Shown: positions 1 to 8,831, counted from the first letter of the stretch. The stretch is DNA of 64,000 nucleotides from Rhodanobacteraceae bacterium ZG21-1 (GCA_021390615.1 JAJEJU010000025.1:186001-250000), one strand, 5' to 3'. Notes: generated from the letters alone by a model not told the origin. Numbers and translations: made by a program.

Positions 1-259
1 ACTCGACGTAGCGCTTCATCGCGCCGGCCGGCGTTTCCAGCTGCTCGCGGCAGGCCGCCCAGGCCTCCGGCTGGGTGGCCCACCAGCGTGCCGTCGCTGG
101 ATGCGCCGTGGCCCCCAGCAAGGTCTCCAGGTTGGCCGAGAAGGTCGAAAGCAGGCGCTTGTCGGCGGTATAGGCCGCCGCCCCCAGGCTGAGCATCGAA
201 TGCGGGCCGGGAATCGGGCCATCCGTCTCAACATCCGTGCTGATATAGATCTCGCTCAT
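1..259 (-). CDS. 3'-5' exonuclease, DEDD/Rv2179c-like (partial)
   Basis: Only the N-terminal 86 residues lie in the window; the gene runs off the left edge. The protein opens [20 protein letters not shown], where the D-x-E pair (Asp9, Glu11) matches exonuclease motif I of DEDD-type nucleases, and the following '[11 protein letters not shown]' is typical of the Rv2179c-like 3'-5' exoribonuclease group. Family members trim nucleic acid 3' ends using two metal ions. The later motifs (second and third Asp and the His) fall outside the window, so activity cannot be judged. The ATG is the only good start here. RNase T or DnaQ-epsilon relatives are alternatives. Confidence 0.75.
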   Translation of the reverse strand, partial: MSEIYISTDVETDGPIPGPHSMLSLGAAAYTADKRLLSTFSANLETLLGATAHPATARWWATQPEAWAACREQLETPAGAMKRYVE

Positions 260-618
260 CGCCTAAAACTAGCACGGCGACGCAGCGCGCGAACCAGGCA
301 GCGCCGAGGCGCATGGCCGCGCCCACCGCAGCGGCCCGATGCCGCGGCCTGTGCAATTGATCGCAAATGGATGGCCGTCCCCGCATTATTGTCGCGAGTG
401 ACGGAAAGCCCGCCACATGGGCCGCAACGGATGCCATGTCGGACTTGCTGGGGAATTCGCCGTTGGATCATGCGTTGTTCTTCGCCGATCTCGAGACCAC
501 GGGCGCCAGCCTGCGCATGCCCGTTGACGCAAACCCCGATGATCCGACCAGGCGCGAACGGCAAGCACATCACCCTGGAGCGCCACCCCAGCCTTCCAGC
601 GCAAATTGCGACCCGGTA
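260..618. other. Intergenic stretch, no gene recognised
   Basis: This gap separates the exonuclease (leftward) from the lipoprotein gene (rightward), so promoters for both should lie here. The frame of the lipoprotein stays open back to 367 and has an ATG at 517, but the residues it would add look non-coding (Pro/Arg-rich, no secretion signal at their start). I see no RNA gene and no clear -35/-10 pair. Confidence 0.4.
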
Positions 619-1263
619 GTGGCGGGCGTAAAGTCGTCCGAGCCTTCGCAGAGGCTGCGACATCCGCCATCCCGCCCCGCCCTCCGCTCCATCGCCCTCT
701 CTCTACTCCTGATGACAGGATGCCATCCCGCCATGTCTGCCGACGCCATTGCGCACATCGAACCGCCCGCAGCGACCGAAGCTGCGCCGCTGCATTTCAA
801 GGTCCACAACTTCGCGGCCCATTGCTACAACACCCAGAGCTGCAGTGTGGTCTACGACGAGAACGACTTCACCCGCCTGTTCCACGACAAGCCGTCACCG
901 GCACCGGAAGGCGCGGACTACAAGGAGCGCTGGGGCAAGGCCCCTTACCTCGGCGTGCACAATTTCCCGGCGCCGGCGGAGGTGCGCTGGACCTCGCAGG
1001 ACGGCTCGGCCCACCAGGCCAGCGTGGACATCGGCGAAATCTTCAAGGACGAATTGATCTGGCACAAAGTGCCCAAGGCGCAGATGGCGAACTTCTACGA
1101 AGGCCCGGTGGCCGGCACGCCGGACATCGTGCTCGAGGTAAACGACCGCACCATCAATGTCTACATGACGATGCTGATCCCGACCAAGTCCGAGCAGATC
1201 CCCGGCAACAAATACAGCTTCAGCCGGCACGATCTGCTGCTGGCCTGGACCCACACCTACTGA
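619..1263 (+). CDS. Putative lipoprotein, immunity-like partner of the downstream lipase
   Basis: The mature part (about 180 residues) carries two closely spaced cysteines (HCYNTQSC) and ends YSFSRHDLLLAWTHTY. A basic, then hydrophobic segment ending L-L-M-T-G-C looks like a lipoprotein signal with an imperfect lipobox, which argues for an exported, membrane-anchored protein. That signal needs a start upstream of ATG 712; the GTG at 619 is chosen for that reason, but no Shine-Dalgarno supports it and the start is uncertain. The lipase gene follows after 16 bases, so the two are probably co-transcribed. In known Xanthomonas and type VI lipase pairs the neighbouring lipoprotein protects the producer. 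That role here is inferred from context only. Confidence 0.6.
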   Translation: MAGVKSSEPSQRLRHPPSRPALRSIALSLLLMTGCHPAMSADAIAHIEPPAATEAAPLHFKVHNFAAHCYNTQSCSVVYDENDFTRLFHDKPSPAPEGADYKERWGKAPYLGVHNFPAPAEVRWTSQDGSAHQASVDIGEIFKDELIWHKVPKAQMANFYEGPVAGTPDIVLEVNDRTINVYMTMLIPTKSEQIPGNKYSFSRHDLLLAWTHTY

Positions 1264-1279
1264 TTACGGAGCCACGGAC

Positions 1280-2704
1280 ATGGGCGGTGGAAGAAATACC
1301 GGCAACGGCACCACGGGCGATGGCGTCTCGACTTATCCGGCCGACGATGCCCGGCTGGCAACCTACGTTGTCGCCAGCGGCGAACTGGCGACGTTTCATG
1401 CGCCCGTGCTGCTGCCTCAGGACGACCCGCATGCACGCCTGTTCGTCGCGGCGTTCGACGGCACCGGCAACGACTCGCTGAAAAACCCTTCGCACGCGAC
1501 CAATGTCGCGAACCTGCACGACCAGACCGTGCTTGCTTCCAATCGCGATGGCCACCTCTCCACCGGCTACATGGCCGGCCCTGGCACGCAGAGCGGCTTT
1601 CTCACCAGCACGCTGGACAGCGCCACCGGGCGAACCTACGACCAGCGCCTGGAAGGCATGTACAAGCAGTTCATCGACCAGGCCTACCTGTGGAAACAAG
1701 AGGATCCCCAGGCCAAGATCAGCGTCGCCGACATCGGCTTCAGCCGCGGCGCCGAACAGGCCGCCGGCTTCGCGCGCATGGTTCACGAACGCGGCATCCA
1801 GGACCCGACCGGCGCCACCTACAGCTACAACAAGGACGGCCTGATCACCAAGGTGAGCTACAGCAAGGACAAGGAACCCCTGGTTCCGCCCGGACGGGTT
1901 CCCCAGGTGGAAGGCCTGTTCGATGCGGTCGGCACCGGCGAGCCGCACAAGCACGATCGGCGGCCGCCGCCTTCGGTCATCTCCGGCGTCCACATCATCG
2001 CGGAGGACGAGCGCCGCGGAAAGTTCAAGGTCGACTACATCATTCCCCCGGGAAAGACCGACGAGGGGCGCTTCTTGGGGCTGACCGTGGCCGGCGCGCA
2101 CTCGGATATCGGCGGCAGCTACCAGTTGGACGGCCTCAGCACCCGCAGCAACAACCTGATGGTCGACTATCTCAATTCGCTGCGCGACCAGCCCTTCCTG
2201 GAGAAGCGCGCCGAGCCCACCGAGCAGCGCCTCAACGTGGTGCATCGCTCCGAAGAAGGCAACGTGCTGTTCAAGTACGGCAGCAAGGTCGACCGACTCG
2301 ATAACGGCTATATCAACCAGCCGGCGCCGGAACCGCGAGACCCGGCGCTGAGCGACAGCTTCAGGTGGCGCCAGGTCACCATCGGGCCGGTGCCCCAGCA
2401 GGAAGCCCAGCACGAGCAGCAAGGCCGAGCGGCGCCCTCCAACGAGTTGTCGGCCCGTGTCGAGCGGATGCGCGAAGCGATGAACACCAACAACTCGAGC
2501 GCCCTGCATCAGGACATGCATGCGCTGGCGAGTTCGTCGTCCGCGCAGACACAGAGCCAGCAGGCCCGGGCTGCGGTCGATCAACAGCCGATTGCCGCGA
2601 CAACGCAACGGCAAGGGCAAGGGCAGCAGCCGCCTGCGCAGAACACCGATCAACAGCAGTCGCCGCAGCAGCAGCCCAATAATCCCCAGCGGGCCCGGCT
2701 GTAG
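1280..2704 (+). CDS. DUF2235 (Tle1-like) alpha/beta-hydrolase, candidate secreted phospholipase effector
   Basis: This 474-residue protein has the DUF2235 signature: FVAAFDGTGND near residue 56, nucleophile elbow GFSRGAEQ with Ser155, VEGLFDAVG with Asp215, and GAHSDIGGSY with His274. Together they give a plausible catalytic triad. The family hydrolyses phospholipids and includes type VI Tle1 effectors. There is no signal peptide, as expected for an effector exported by a dedicated machine. The last ~100 residues are a low-complexity tail very rich in Gln, Ser and Asn. Glutamine-rich C-terminal tails are described for Xanthomonas type IV killing effectors after their XVIPCD recruitment domain; I cannot confirm an XVIPCD here. 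A putative lipoprotein immunity gene lies directly upstream. Confidence 0.8.
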   Translation: MGGGRNTGNGTTGDGVSTYPADDARLATYVVASGELATFHAPVLLPQDDPHARLFVAAFDGTGNDSLKNPSHATNVANLHDQTVLASNRDGHLSTGYMAGPGTQSGFLTSTLDSATGRTYDQRLEGMYKQFIDQAYLWKQEDPQAKISVADIGFSRGAEQAAGFARMVHERGIQDPTGATYSYNKDGLITKVSYSKDKEPLVPPGRVPQVEGLFDAVGTGEPHKHDRRPPPSVISGVHIIAEDERRGKFKVDYIIPPGKTDEGRFLGLTVAGAHSDIGGSYQLDGLSTRSNNLMVDYLNSLRDQPFLEKRAEPTEQRLNVVHRSEEGNVLFKYGSKVDRLDNGYINQPAPEPRDPALSDSFRWRQVTIGPVPQQEAQHEQQGRAAPSNELSARVERMREAMNTNNSSALHQDMHALASSSSAQTQSQQARAAVDQQPIAATTQRQGQGQQPPAQNTDQQQSPQQQPNNPQRARL

Positions 2705-2718
2705 CGTGCACGCGCGCG

Positions 2719-2742
2719 CATGACCCGGGCATCCAGGTCATG
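2719..2742 (+). terminator. Hairpin after the lipase gene, no U-tract
   Basis: A 7-bp perfect inverted repeat (CATGACC / GGTCATG) with a 10-base loop sits 15 bases after the lipase stop, in the gap before convergent gltX. Only a weak T run (TTT) follows, so it may act as an RNA 3' end rather than as a strong intrinsic terminator. Confidence 0.3.
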
Positions 2743-2866
2743 TGCGCTTTGCTGCCGGCGTTTTGCGGCAGAGCAATCGCCGAAGCCGCGCTCCGCCTGA
2801 CGACGACTCGCGCCCGCGAGGTCAGGCATCCGCGCCGCAGCGTGGATGCCGCAGCAGCGGCTCCGC

Positions 2867-4267
2867 TCAGCCCTTCGCCCGAACCAGCGCGTCGTCGATG
2901 CGTTTGAGCGCCTCGCCGCGACCGACCAGATAGATGGTGTGGTCGATCGACGGCGAGACCTGGGTGCCGGTCATCGCCACGCGCAAAGGCTGGGCGATCT
3001 TGCCCATGCCCAGCTCGAGCTTCGCGGCGATCTGCTCGATCACCTGGTGAATCGGCTCGGGCTGCCACGCGCACTCGGCAAGCAAGGCCCTGGCCTCGTT
3101 CAGCACGGCCACGGCGCCGTCGTTCTGCAGGTGCTTGGCCACCGCCTTGTCGTCCCACTCCGCGATCGGCGCATACCAGACCCGCGCCTTCTCGACCATC
3201 TCCTTGAAGGTCTGCACGCGGTCGCGCAGCGCCACGATCACGTCGGCCGGCGCCGGTCCCTGGCGATAGTCGATGCCGGCGCGCGTCAGGTGCCATTCGA
3301 ATTCCGGCGCCAGCGACTGCGGATCGTCGGTCTTCAGGTAATGCTGGTTGAGCCAGGCCAGCTTCTCGGTGTCGAAGCGCGAGGCGGCCTTGTTGACGTC
3401 GGCGATGTCGAACAGGCGGATCATCTCCTCGCGCGAGAAGATTTCCTGGTCGCCGTGCGACCAGCCCAGCCGCACCAGGTAGTTGAGCAGCGCATGCGGC
3501 AGGAAGCCCGCCTCGCGGTACTCCATCACGCTGACCGAGTTGGTGCGCTTGGAAAGCTTCTTGCCTTCCTGGTCGAGGATCATCGGCAGATGCGCGAACT
3601 CCGGCACCTTGGCGCCGAGCGCGTGGTAGATGTTGATCTGGCGCGGCGTGTTGTTGACGTGGTCGTCGCCGCGGATCACCTCGGTGATGCCCATGTCGAT
3701 GTCGTCGACCACCACCGCGAAGTTGTAGGTGGGCCAGCCGTCGGAGCGGAAGATCACCAGATCGTCCAGCTCGGCATTCGCCCACTCCACCCGGCCCTTG
3801 ACCTTGTCCTCGAACACCACCGAGCCTTCCTGCGGGTTCTTGAAGCGGATCACCCGGTTCGGATCGTCGCGACAAGGCTCGTTGCGCTCGCGGTAGTAGC
3901 CGTTGTAGCGCGGCTTCTCGCCCTTCGCCAGCGCGGCCTCGCGCATCGCCTCGATCTCGTCCTTGCTCTCGTAGGCGTAATAGGCCTTGCCGGCCTTCAG
4001 CAGCTCGTCGGCCACCTGCTTGTAACGCTCGAGGCGCTGGGTCTGGTACACCGGGCCTTCGTCCGCAGCCAGGCCCAGCCAGTGCATGGCGTCGAGAATC
4101 GCCTTCACCGCTGCTTCGGTGGAACGCTCGCGGTCGGTGTCCTCGATGCGCAGCGCGAACTGCCCGCCGCGCCGGCGCGCCTCGAGCCAGCAATATAATG
4201 CGGTGCGCGCGCCGCCGATGTGCAGGAAACCGGTCGGGCTGGGGGCGAAGCGGGTGCGTACGGTCAT
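2867..4267 (-). CDS. gltX: Glutamyl-tRNA synthetase
   Basis: Charges tRNA-Glu with glutamate in the cytoplasm. The 466-residue length fits bacterial GltX. The class I signatures are intact: [12 protein letters not shown] with the HIGH-type motif HIGG at 16-19, and KLSKR with the preceding DQEGKK near residue 240. The C-terminal anticodon-binding part follows. The start [13 protein letters not shown] matches the family N-terminus; the frame stays open further upstream, but that extension overlaps the divergent outer-membrane protein gene and has no family resemblance. The gene is convergent with the lipase gene and divergent from the barrel gene, whose start is only 27 bases away. Confidence 0.97.
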   Translation of the reverse strand: MTVRTRFAPSPTGFLHIGGARTALYCWLEARRRGGQFALRIEDTDRERSTEAAVKAILDAMHWLGLAADEGPVYQTQRLERYKQVADELLKAGKAYYAYESKDEIEAMREAALAKGEKPRYNGYYRERNEPCRDDPNRVIRFKNPQEGSVVFEDKVKGRVEWANAELDDLVIFRSDGWPTYNFAVVVDDIDMGITEVIRGDDHVNNTPRQINIYHALGAKVPEFAHLPMILDQEGKKLSKRTNSVSVMEYREAGFLPHALLNYLVRLGWSHGDQEIFSREEMIRLFDIADVNKAASRFDTEKLAWLNQHYLKTDDPQSLAPEFEWHLTRAGIDYRQGPAPADVIVALRDRVQTFKEMVEKARVWYAPIAEWDDKAVAKHLQNDGAVAVLNEARALLAECAWQPEPIHQVIEQIAAKLELGMGKIAQPLRVAMTGTQVSPSIDHTIYLVGRGEALKRIDDALVRAKG

Positions 4268-4294
4268 CGGGATTCGATCTGGGGATTCAAAAAC

Positions 4295-5098
4295 ATGGAT
4301 TTTAGCCGATATGGCCGGCCACGCCCGGTACACATCGCTGCGCGTCGCTGCGGGCTTGCCCTGCTCGGCCTGGGCCTGGCCGCGCCGGCATGGGCAGACA
4401 CCAATCCCGGCTACGACCGCCCGGGGCTGGGCTTCACGCCGGTGGCGCTGGCGCCCGGCGCGGTCACCGTCGAACAGGGCCTGCCCGACTGGACGCGCGG
4501 CGCGCAGGACGGCAGCACCACTACGCTGTACAGCGCGGACACCCTGATCCGGCTCGGCCTGGGCCACCAGCTCGAGCTGCAGCTCGGCGGCTCGCTCTAC
4601 AACTATCAGCAGACCCGCGAGGCGGGTCGCAGCGAGGTGCGCGAAGGCCACGGCGACAGCAGCCTGTCGCTGAAATACGTGCTGCCCTCGTCGCAGCCCG
4701 CCTTCAGCTGGGGGCTGCTCGGCAGCGTGGTCTTCACTGACGGCGCGCCGGCCCTGCGCAGCCCGCAGCGGCAATATCTGCTCGGTCTGCAGCTCAACCT
4801 GCAGGTCGACAGCCGCAACATCCTGGGCGCCTACGCGCAGGACCTGCGCAGCGGCGGCAGCGACAGCGAGCTGATCGCGGTCAGCGAGAACTACCTGCCG
4901 TCAGCGGACTGGATGCTCTACGCCGAAGCCGCGCTGGAGCACAACGCCGCCAGCCGCAGCGGCATGCTGGTCGGCGCCGGCGCCGGCTGGCAGGTCAGCG
5001 AACGGGTGCAGCTGGACGCCGGCTTCCGGCGCCGGCTATATGGCCAGGTCAACGACTGGGAAGGCGGGCTCGGGGTTTCCATCTACTTCGGCCACTGA
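4295..5098 (+). CDS. Outer-membrane beta-barrel protein, transporter-like
   Basis: The 267-residue protein begins with a basic stretch, a hydrophobic core ([16 protein letters not shown]) and an A-x-A type cleavage site, so it is exported. The mature part consists of alternating short amphipathic segments rich in Gly, Leu, Gln and aromatic residues (for example [21 protein letters not shown]) and ends in YFGH, with a terminal aromatic region typical of outer-membrane barrels. It resembles the 'transporter / MetA-pathway phenol degradation' group of outer-membrane proteins. The substrate is unknown. It ends 20 bases from the convergent DUF4399 gene. Confidence 0.7.
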   Translation: MDFSRYGRPRPVHIAARRCGLALLGLGLAAPAWADTNPGYDRPGLGFTPVALAPGAVTVEQGLPDWTRGAQDGSTTTLYSADTLIRLGLGHQLELQLGGSLYNYQQTREAGRSEVREGHGDSSLSLKYVLPSSQPAFSWGLLGSVVFTDGAPALRSPQRQYLLGLQLNLQVDSRNILGAYAQDLRSGGSDSELIAVSENYLPSADWMLYAEAALEHNAASRSGMLVGAGAGWQVSERVQLDAGFRRRLYGQVNDWEGGLGVSIYFGH

Positions 5099-5118
5099 GC
5101 CCGCCTGGCCACACTGTG

Positions 5119-5574
5119 CTACTTCACGTGCACGGTGATCTTCGGCGACAGCAGCGGCGGATCGAACGGCACGTGGTTCTGGTCGCCGAGCTCGAGCTGC
5201 AAGGTGTGCGTGCCGGGCGCCAGTTTCACCGTGGCCTCGGTCTGACCGCCACCGAAATGCATATGCTGCTCGTCCTTCGGGATCGGCTGGCCGGCGGCCG
5301 GCAGATCCTTCACGTCGATCAGCAGGTGATGGTGCCCGGTGTTCTCCTTGGCCACGCCGGCCGGCGCCACGCCCATGCCCTTGAGGCCGAAGCGCACGGT
5401 GAACTCCTGGCCCACGGTCGCGCCGTTCTTCGGCGAGATGATGTAGACCTCGGCGCCGGCGGGCGCCTTGGTGGTCGGCAGCGACGGCGTATCGGCGGCG
5501 ATCGCCGCGCCGCTCAGCGCCAGCGCGAGCAGCAGGCCTTTCGAGAATGGACGGCTGAACATCAGACGATTCAT
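5119..5574 (-). CDS. DUF4399 periplasmic protein
   Basis: A 151-residue exported protein with a clear signal peptide (SKGLLLALALSGAAIA-AD). The mature domain carries the DUF4399 pattern: ISPKNGATV, FGLKGMGVAPAG, TGHHHLLID, DEQHMHFGGGQTEATVKLAPG and LGDQNHVPFDPPLLSP. The conserved His residues (GHHHLLI, HMHFGGG) suggest metal or ligand binding, but the family has no assigned function. The chosen ATG is preceded by GGAGG five bases upstream; an ATG four codons earlier overlaps this ribosome-binding site and is less likely. It probably forms a single-gene unit. Confidence 0.85.
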   Translation of the reverse strand: MNRLMFSRPFSKGLLLALALSGAAIAADTPSLPTTKAPAGAEVYIISPKNGATVGQEFTVRFGLKGMGVAPAGVAKENTGHHHLLIDVKDLPAAGQPIPKDEQHMHFGGGQTEATVKLAPGTHTLQLELGDQNHVPFDPPLLSPKITVHVK

Positions 5575-5715
5575 GGGGACCTCCAAGGCTGGGGACGCTC
5601 AGTCTAGAACGATCCGGCACGGCCCGTGCGCGACCCCGTCATGCGGATGTCACGCGGGCGCCATGCCGACGCAACGCCGGCGGCCGAGACTAGGCCAAGC
5701 CAGCGAGGCATCCCC

Positions 5716-6876
5716 ATGCGCATCGGCATCGTCAGCGAGACCTATCCACCGGAAATCAACGGCGTCGCGTTGACCGTACACAATCTCGCCAGCGGGCTCG
5801 CCGCCTGCGGCCACAGCATCGACCTGATCCGCCCGCGCCAAGCGCAATCGCACCGCGACGAAGACGGCATCGACGCCGTCGAAGTGTCGAGCACCGCCCT
5901 GCCACGTTATCCCGGTCTGCGCCTCGGCCTGCCGGCCGGGCGCCTGCTGCGCCGGCGCTGGATGCAGCGTCGCCCCGACGCGATCTATGTCGCCACCGAA
6001 GGCCCGCTGGGTTGGTCGGCCATGCGCATGGCGGCGCGCCTGGGCATTCCCGTCGCCAGCGGCTTCCACACGCGCTTCGACAGTTATGCCGGCCATTACG
6101 GCCTGGGCGTGTTCACGCCGCTGGTGCGCGGCTATCTGCGCCGCTTCCATCGCCGCGCCGCGGCCACCCTGGTGCCCACCGCGGCGCTCGCGCGCGAGCT
6201 GGGCGAACTCGGCGTCGGCAGCGCGCGCCTGCTGCGCCGCGCAGTGGATACGCAGCTGTTCCATCCCAGCCATCGCGACCAGTCCCTGCGCGCCGCCTGG
6301 GGCGCGGACCCCGCCACACCGGTGATCCTCTACGTGGGACGCATCGCCGCGGAGAAGAACCTGCAGCTGGCGGTGCGCAGCTTCCGCGCGATCCAGCAGC
6401 AGGTGCCGCAGGCGCGCTACGTGTGGGTGGGCGACGGCCCGGCCCGCGCCGCGCTGCAGGCGGCCAACCCCGATTTCGTGTTCGCCGGCATGCAGCGCGG
6501 CGAAGCGCTGGCCCGCCACTACGCGAGCGCCGACGTGTTTCCCTTCCCCAGCCTCAGCGAGACCTTCGGCAACGTGATCCTGGAGGCGCTGGCTGCGGGC
6601 CTGCCGGTGGTCGCCTACGAGGAAGGCGCCGCGCGCGAGCATCTGCACCACGGCAACAACGGCTATCGCATCGAGCCCGGCAACGAGGAGGCCTTCGTCG
6701 CCGCGACGGCGACCCTCGCCGCCAACCCGGGCCTGATCCGCCACATGGGACGCGCCGCGCACGCCAGCGTGGCGGCGCTCTCGCCGGACGCGGTCATCCG
6801 CGAATTCGAAGCGCTGTTGCGCGATCTCGCCAAGGAGAAGTCGCATGCACGCCATGCCGCCGTCGCCCACGCCTGA
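5716..6876 (+). CDS. Glycosyltransferase family 4 (mannosyltransferase-like)
   Basis: The 386-residue GT-B protein starts MRIGIVSETYPPEINGVA, typical of GT4 enzymes that transfer sugars from nucleotide donors to lipid or polysaccharide acceptors. Visible motifs are the acceptor-side GFHTRFDSYAGHYG, the donor-binding VGRIAAEKNLQLAVRSF, and the E-x7-E motif in SETFGNVILEALAAGLPVV. It resembles GDP-mannose-dependent alpha-mannosyltransferases. The ATG has GAGG eight bases upstream. The PAP2 phosphatase gene overlaps its last 32 bases, so the pair is translationally linked and may act on the same lipid-linked sugar pathway; that link is an inference. Confidence 0.88.
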   Translation: MRIGIVSETYPPEINGVALTVHNLASGLAACGHSIDLIRPRQAQSHRDEDGIDAVEVSSTALPRYPGLRLGLPAGRLLRRRWMQRRPDAIYVATEGPLGWSAMRMAARLGIPVASGFHTRFDSYAGHYGLGVFTPLVRGYLRRFHRRAAATLVPTAALARELGELGVGSARLLRRAVDTQLFHPSHRDQSLRAAWGADPATPVILYVGRIAAEKNLQLAVRSFRAIQQQVPQARYVWVGDGPARAALQAANPDFVFAGMQRGEALARHYASADVFPFPSLSETFGNVILEALAAGLPVVAYEEGAAREHLHHGNNGYRIEPGNEEAFVAATATLAANPGLIRHMGRAAHASVAALSPDAVIREFEALLRDLAKEKSHARHAAVAHA

Positions 6877-7411
6877 CTTGCCGCTCGGTCCGCGTTTCGC
6901 CATCGACCGCCGCCTCTGCGAGGTCGGCAACCGCTGGGGCGGACGCCGCGCCGTTGGGCTGTTCTTCGCCACCGTCAGCCGACTCGGCGACGGCGTGTTC
7001 TGGTACGCGCTGATGCTGGCGATCGCCCTGATCGGCGGCCGGCGCGGCGTGTGCGCCGCCGCGCAGATGGCCATCACCGGCCTGACCGCCCTGATGCTCT
7101 ACCGCGTGCTGAAGCGCTGGACGCGGCGGCCGCGGCCGTTCCGCAGCTGCCCCGGCGTGATTGCCCGCATCCCGCCGCTGGACGAGTTCAGCTTCCCCTC
7201 GGGGCATACCCTGCAGGCGGTGAGCTTCACCATCGTCGCGCTGGCCTGGTATCCGCTGCTCGCCGGGCTGCTGCTGCCCTTCACCCTGCTGGTCGCCGCC
7301 TCGCGCGTGATCCTCGGCCTGCACTATCCGAGCGACGTGCTGGCCGCTACCTTGATCGGCGGCGGACTCGGCACGCTGTCGCTGTGGCTGCTCTCCGGCG
7401 TGTTCGCCTGA
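6845..7411 (+). CDS. PAP2-family membrane phosphatase
   Basis: A 188-residue integral membrane phosphatase. All three catalytic motifs are present: KRWTRRPRP (90-98), PSGH (118-121) and SRVILGLHYPSDV (152-165), with several hydrophobic helices between them. The family removes phosphate from lipid phosphates such as undecaprenyl pyrophosphate or phosphatidic acid, with the active site at the membrane surface. The start lies inside the end of the glycosyltransferase gene, with AAGGAG eight bases upstream of the ATG. The overlap supports co-translation and a joint role in lipid-linked glycan handling. The substrate cannot be read from sequence. Confidence 0.88.
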   Translation: MHAMPPSPTPDLPLGPRFAIDRRLCEVGNRWGGRRAVGLFFATVSRLGDGVFWYALMLAIALIGGRRGVCAAAQMAITGLTALMLYRVLKRWTRRPRPFRSCPGVIARIPPLDEFSFPSGHTLQAVSFTIVALAWYPLLAGLLLPFTLLVAASRVILGLHYPSDVLAATLIGGGLGTLSLWLLSGVFA

Positions 7412-7474
7412 CATCACTGTGCAATTTCTGCGCACGGCGTCACATGCGCGTTTGCCATCAAGCACCTAGACCGC

Positions 7475-7636
7475 TTGTCCACAGCTTTATCGTGAAAACG
7501 TCCACAGCCGCTGTGGAAAACCTTGCGCCTTGCTGCGCAAATCTTCAGCAATCCGTGCCAAGTGCTTGACGCGAAAGATTCGAATCCGGCTTGTCCACAG
7601 GAATGCCCGCGCTCTGTTCATCGCTGCTGTGGAAAA
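7475..7636. other. Cluster of five DnaA-box-like 9-mers
   Basis: In the convergent gap between the PAP2 and accD genes there are five close relatives of the DnaA box TTATNCACA. TTGTCCACA occurs at 7475-7483 and 7591-7599, ACGTCCACA at 7498-7506, and TTTTCCACA on the minus strand at 7512-7520 and 7628-7636. Two of them face each other as a near-perfect 17-bp palindrome (7501-7517), and the 16-mer GCTGTGGAAAACCTTG occurs twice, at 7510 and 7626. No dnaA or dnaN gene is nearby. Because both flanking genes converge here, promoter control is an unlikely explanation. Confidence 0.5.
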
Positions 7637-7654
7637 CCTTGTGCCGGATACGAC

Positions 7655-7676
7655 GATGCCGCCCGAAGGCGGCATC
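7655..7676 (-). terminator. UUCG-loop hairpin after accD
   Basis: A perfect 9-bp stem (GATGCCGCC / GGCGGCATC) lies 26 bases beyond the accD stop. Read in the accD direction, the loop is UUCG closed by a C-G pair, an exceptionally stable tetraloop. No U-run follows, so it may protect the mRNA 3' end or need Rho. It is the best candidate end for the accD transcript. Confidence 0.45.
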
Positions 7677-7701
7677 GCATCGCGATCACATGCATCACGG
7701 G

Positions 7702-8571
7702 TCAGGCAGCGCGCGGCAGCTTCATCAACAGGGCGAACAGCTCGGCTAGCTTGTCGCGCATCTCGCGGCGGTCGACGATCATGTCGAGCACGCCGTGCTC
7801 GAGCAGGAACTCGGCGCGCTGGAAGCCTTCCGGCAAGGTCTCGCGCACGGTCTGCTCGATCACGCGCGGACCGGCAAAGCCGATCAGCGCCCGCGGCTCG
7901 CCGATATTGATGTCGCCGAGCATACCCAGGCTGGCCGAGACGCCACCGGTGGAAGGATCGGTGAGCACCGAGATGTACGGCACGCCGGCATCGCGCAGGC
8001 GCGCCAGCGCAGCGGACGCCTTGGACATCTGCAGCAGCGAGAACAAGCCTTCCTGCATGCGCATGCCGCCGCTGGCGGCGAAGCAGACCAGCGGCGCCCG
8101 TTCCTTGCAGGCCAGCTCGGCCGCGCGGGCGAACTTCTCGCCGCCCACCGAGCCCATCGAGCCGCCGATGAAGGCGTACTCGAAGGCGCAGGCCACCAGC
8201 GGCATGCTCTTCAGCGAGCCGCGCATGGCCAGCAGCGAATCTTTTTCGCCGGTGCTCTTCTGCATCGCGACGATGCGGTCGCGGTACTTCTTGGAATCGC
8301 GGAACTTCAGCGGATCGGTGGGCTCCAGGCCGGCCCACAGCTCCTGCGTGCTGCCCTCGTCGAACAAGGCCTGCAGGCGCGCGCGCGCGCGGATCGGATG
8401 ATGGTGGCTGCACTTGGGGCAGACCATCAGGTTGCGCTCCAGCTCTGGCTTGTACAGCACCGCGCCGCAGCCCGCACACTTCTCCCACACGCCTTCGGGC
8501 ACCTTGCCCTTGCCGCCGGTGGCGCTCTGCGCGCGCGCGCGCGGCGTCATGATTTTCTGTAGCCAGTTCAT
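7702..8571 (-). CDS. accD: Acetyl-CoA carboxylase carboxyltransferase subunit beta
   Basis: The beta subunit pairs with AccA to transfer carboxyl from carboxybiotin to acetyl-CoA, giving malonyl-CoA for fatty-acid synthesis. The 289-residue protein has the family layout: N-terminal [10 protein letters not shown], a zinc ribbon ([10 protein letters not shown] then VCPKCSHH near residues 32-55) and the crotonase-like carboxyltransferase core with [22 protein letters not shown] and [12 protein letters not shown]. In Pseudomonas accD follows trpF; here the gene stands alone, with trpF about 9 kb away. The start is the standard family start. Confidence 0.97.
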   Translation of the reverse strand: MNWLQKIMTPRARAQSATGGKGKVPEGVWEKCAGCGAVLYKPELERNLMVCPKCSHHHPIRARARLQALFDEGSTQELWAGLEPTDPLKFRDSKKYRDRIVAMQKSTGEKDSLLAMRGSLKSMPLVACAFEYAFIGGSMGSVGGEKFARAAELACKERAPLVCFAASGGMRMQEGLFSLLQMSKASAALARLRDAGVPYISVLTDPSTGGVSASLGMLGDINIGEPRALIGFAGPRVIEQTVRETLPEGFQRAEFLLEHGVLDMIVDRREMRDKLAELFALLMKLPRAA

Positions 8572-8793
8572 AGCCGTACCTCAAGACAAGCGAGCATTCT
8601 AACCTAACCGGGCTTGGCGCCTCCTCCGCCTCGGACCGCCCCCGGAAAGCGGGCCGGGTCGCCCCGGTCCCGGCCTTCGCCACATCAGGGCGGTGCCGGC
8701 GCATCGGCGGACTCATGCCCGGCAATGCCCTGAGCGCACGCAGCCGTTGGGTCCAGATCATCGCCACGGCGATACGCCCGCATCCGGCCCAGC

Positions 8794-8808
8794 TTACCCA
8801 GGTAAAAT
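8794..8808 (+). promoter_or_regulatory. TTACC-CA-GGTAA inverted repeat overlapping a -10-like TAAAAT
   Basis: A 5-bp inverted repeat with 2-bp spacing (8794-8805) overlaps the -10-like hexamer TAAAAT (8803-8808), 23 bases before the start of the XRE-family regulator. A repressor-type gene with a palindrome over its own promoter suggests autoregulation. No convincing -35 is visible. Confidence 0.35.
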
Positions 8809-8831
8809 GCCGGCCTCATACAGGTAGAGCG

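Noticed and set aside
2867-4774. Long leftward frame extending gltX by 169 codons upstream
   Set aside because: The extension lies over the outer-membrane protein gene, lacks GltX resemblance, and the standard start [13 protein letters not shown] is intact inside.
7570-7595. T-loop-like GATTCGAATCC suggesting a tRNA
   Set aside because: No acceptor stem, D-arm or anticodon arm can be folded around it.
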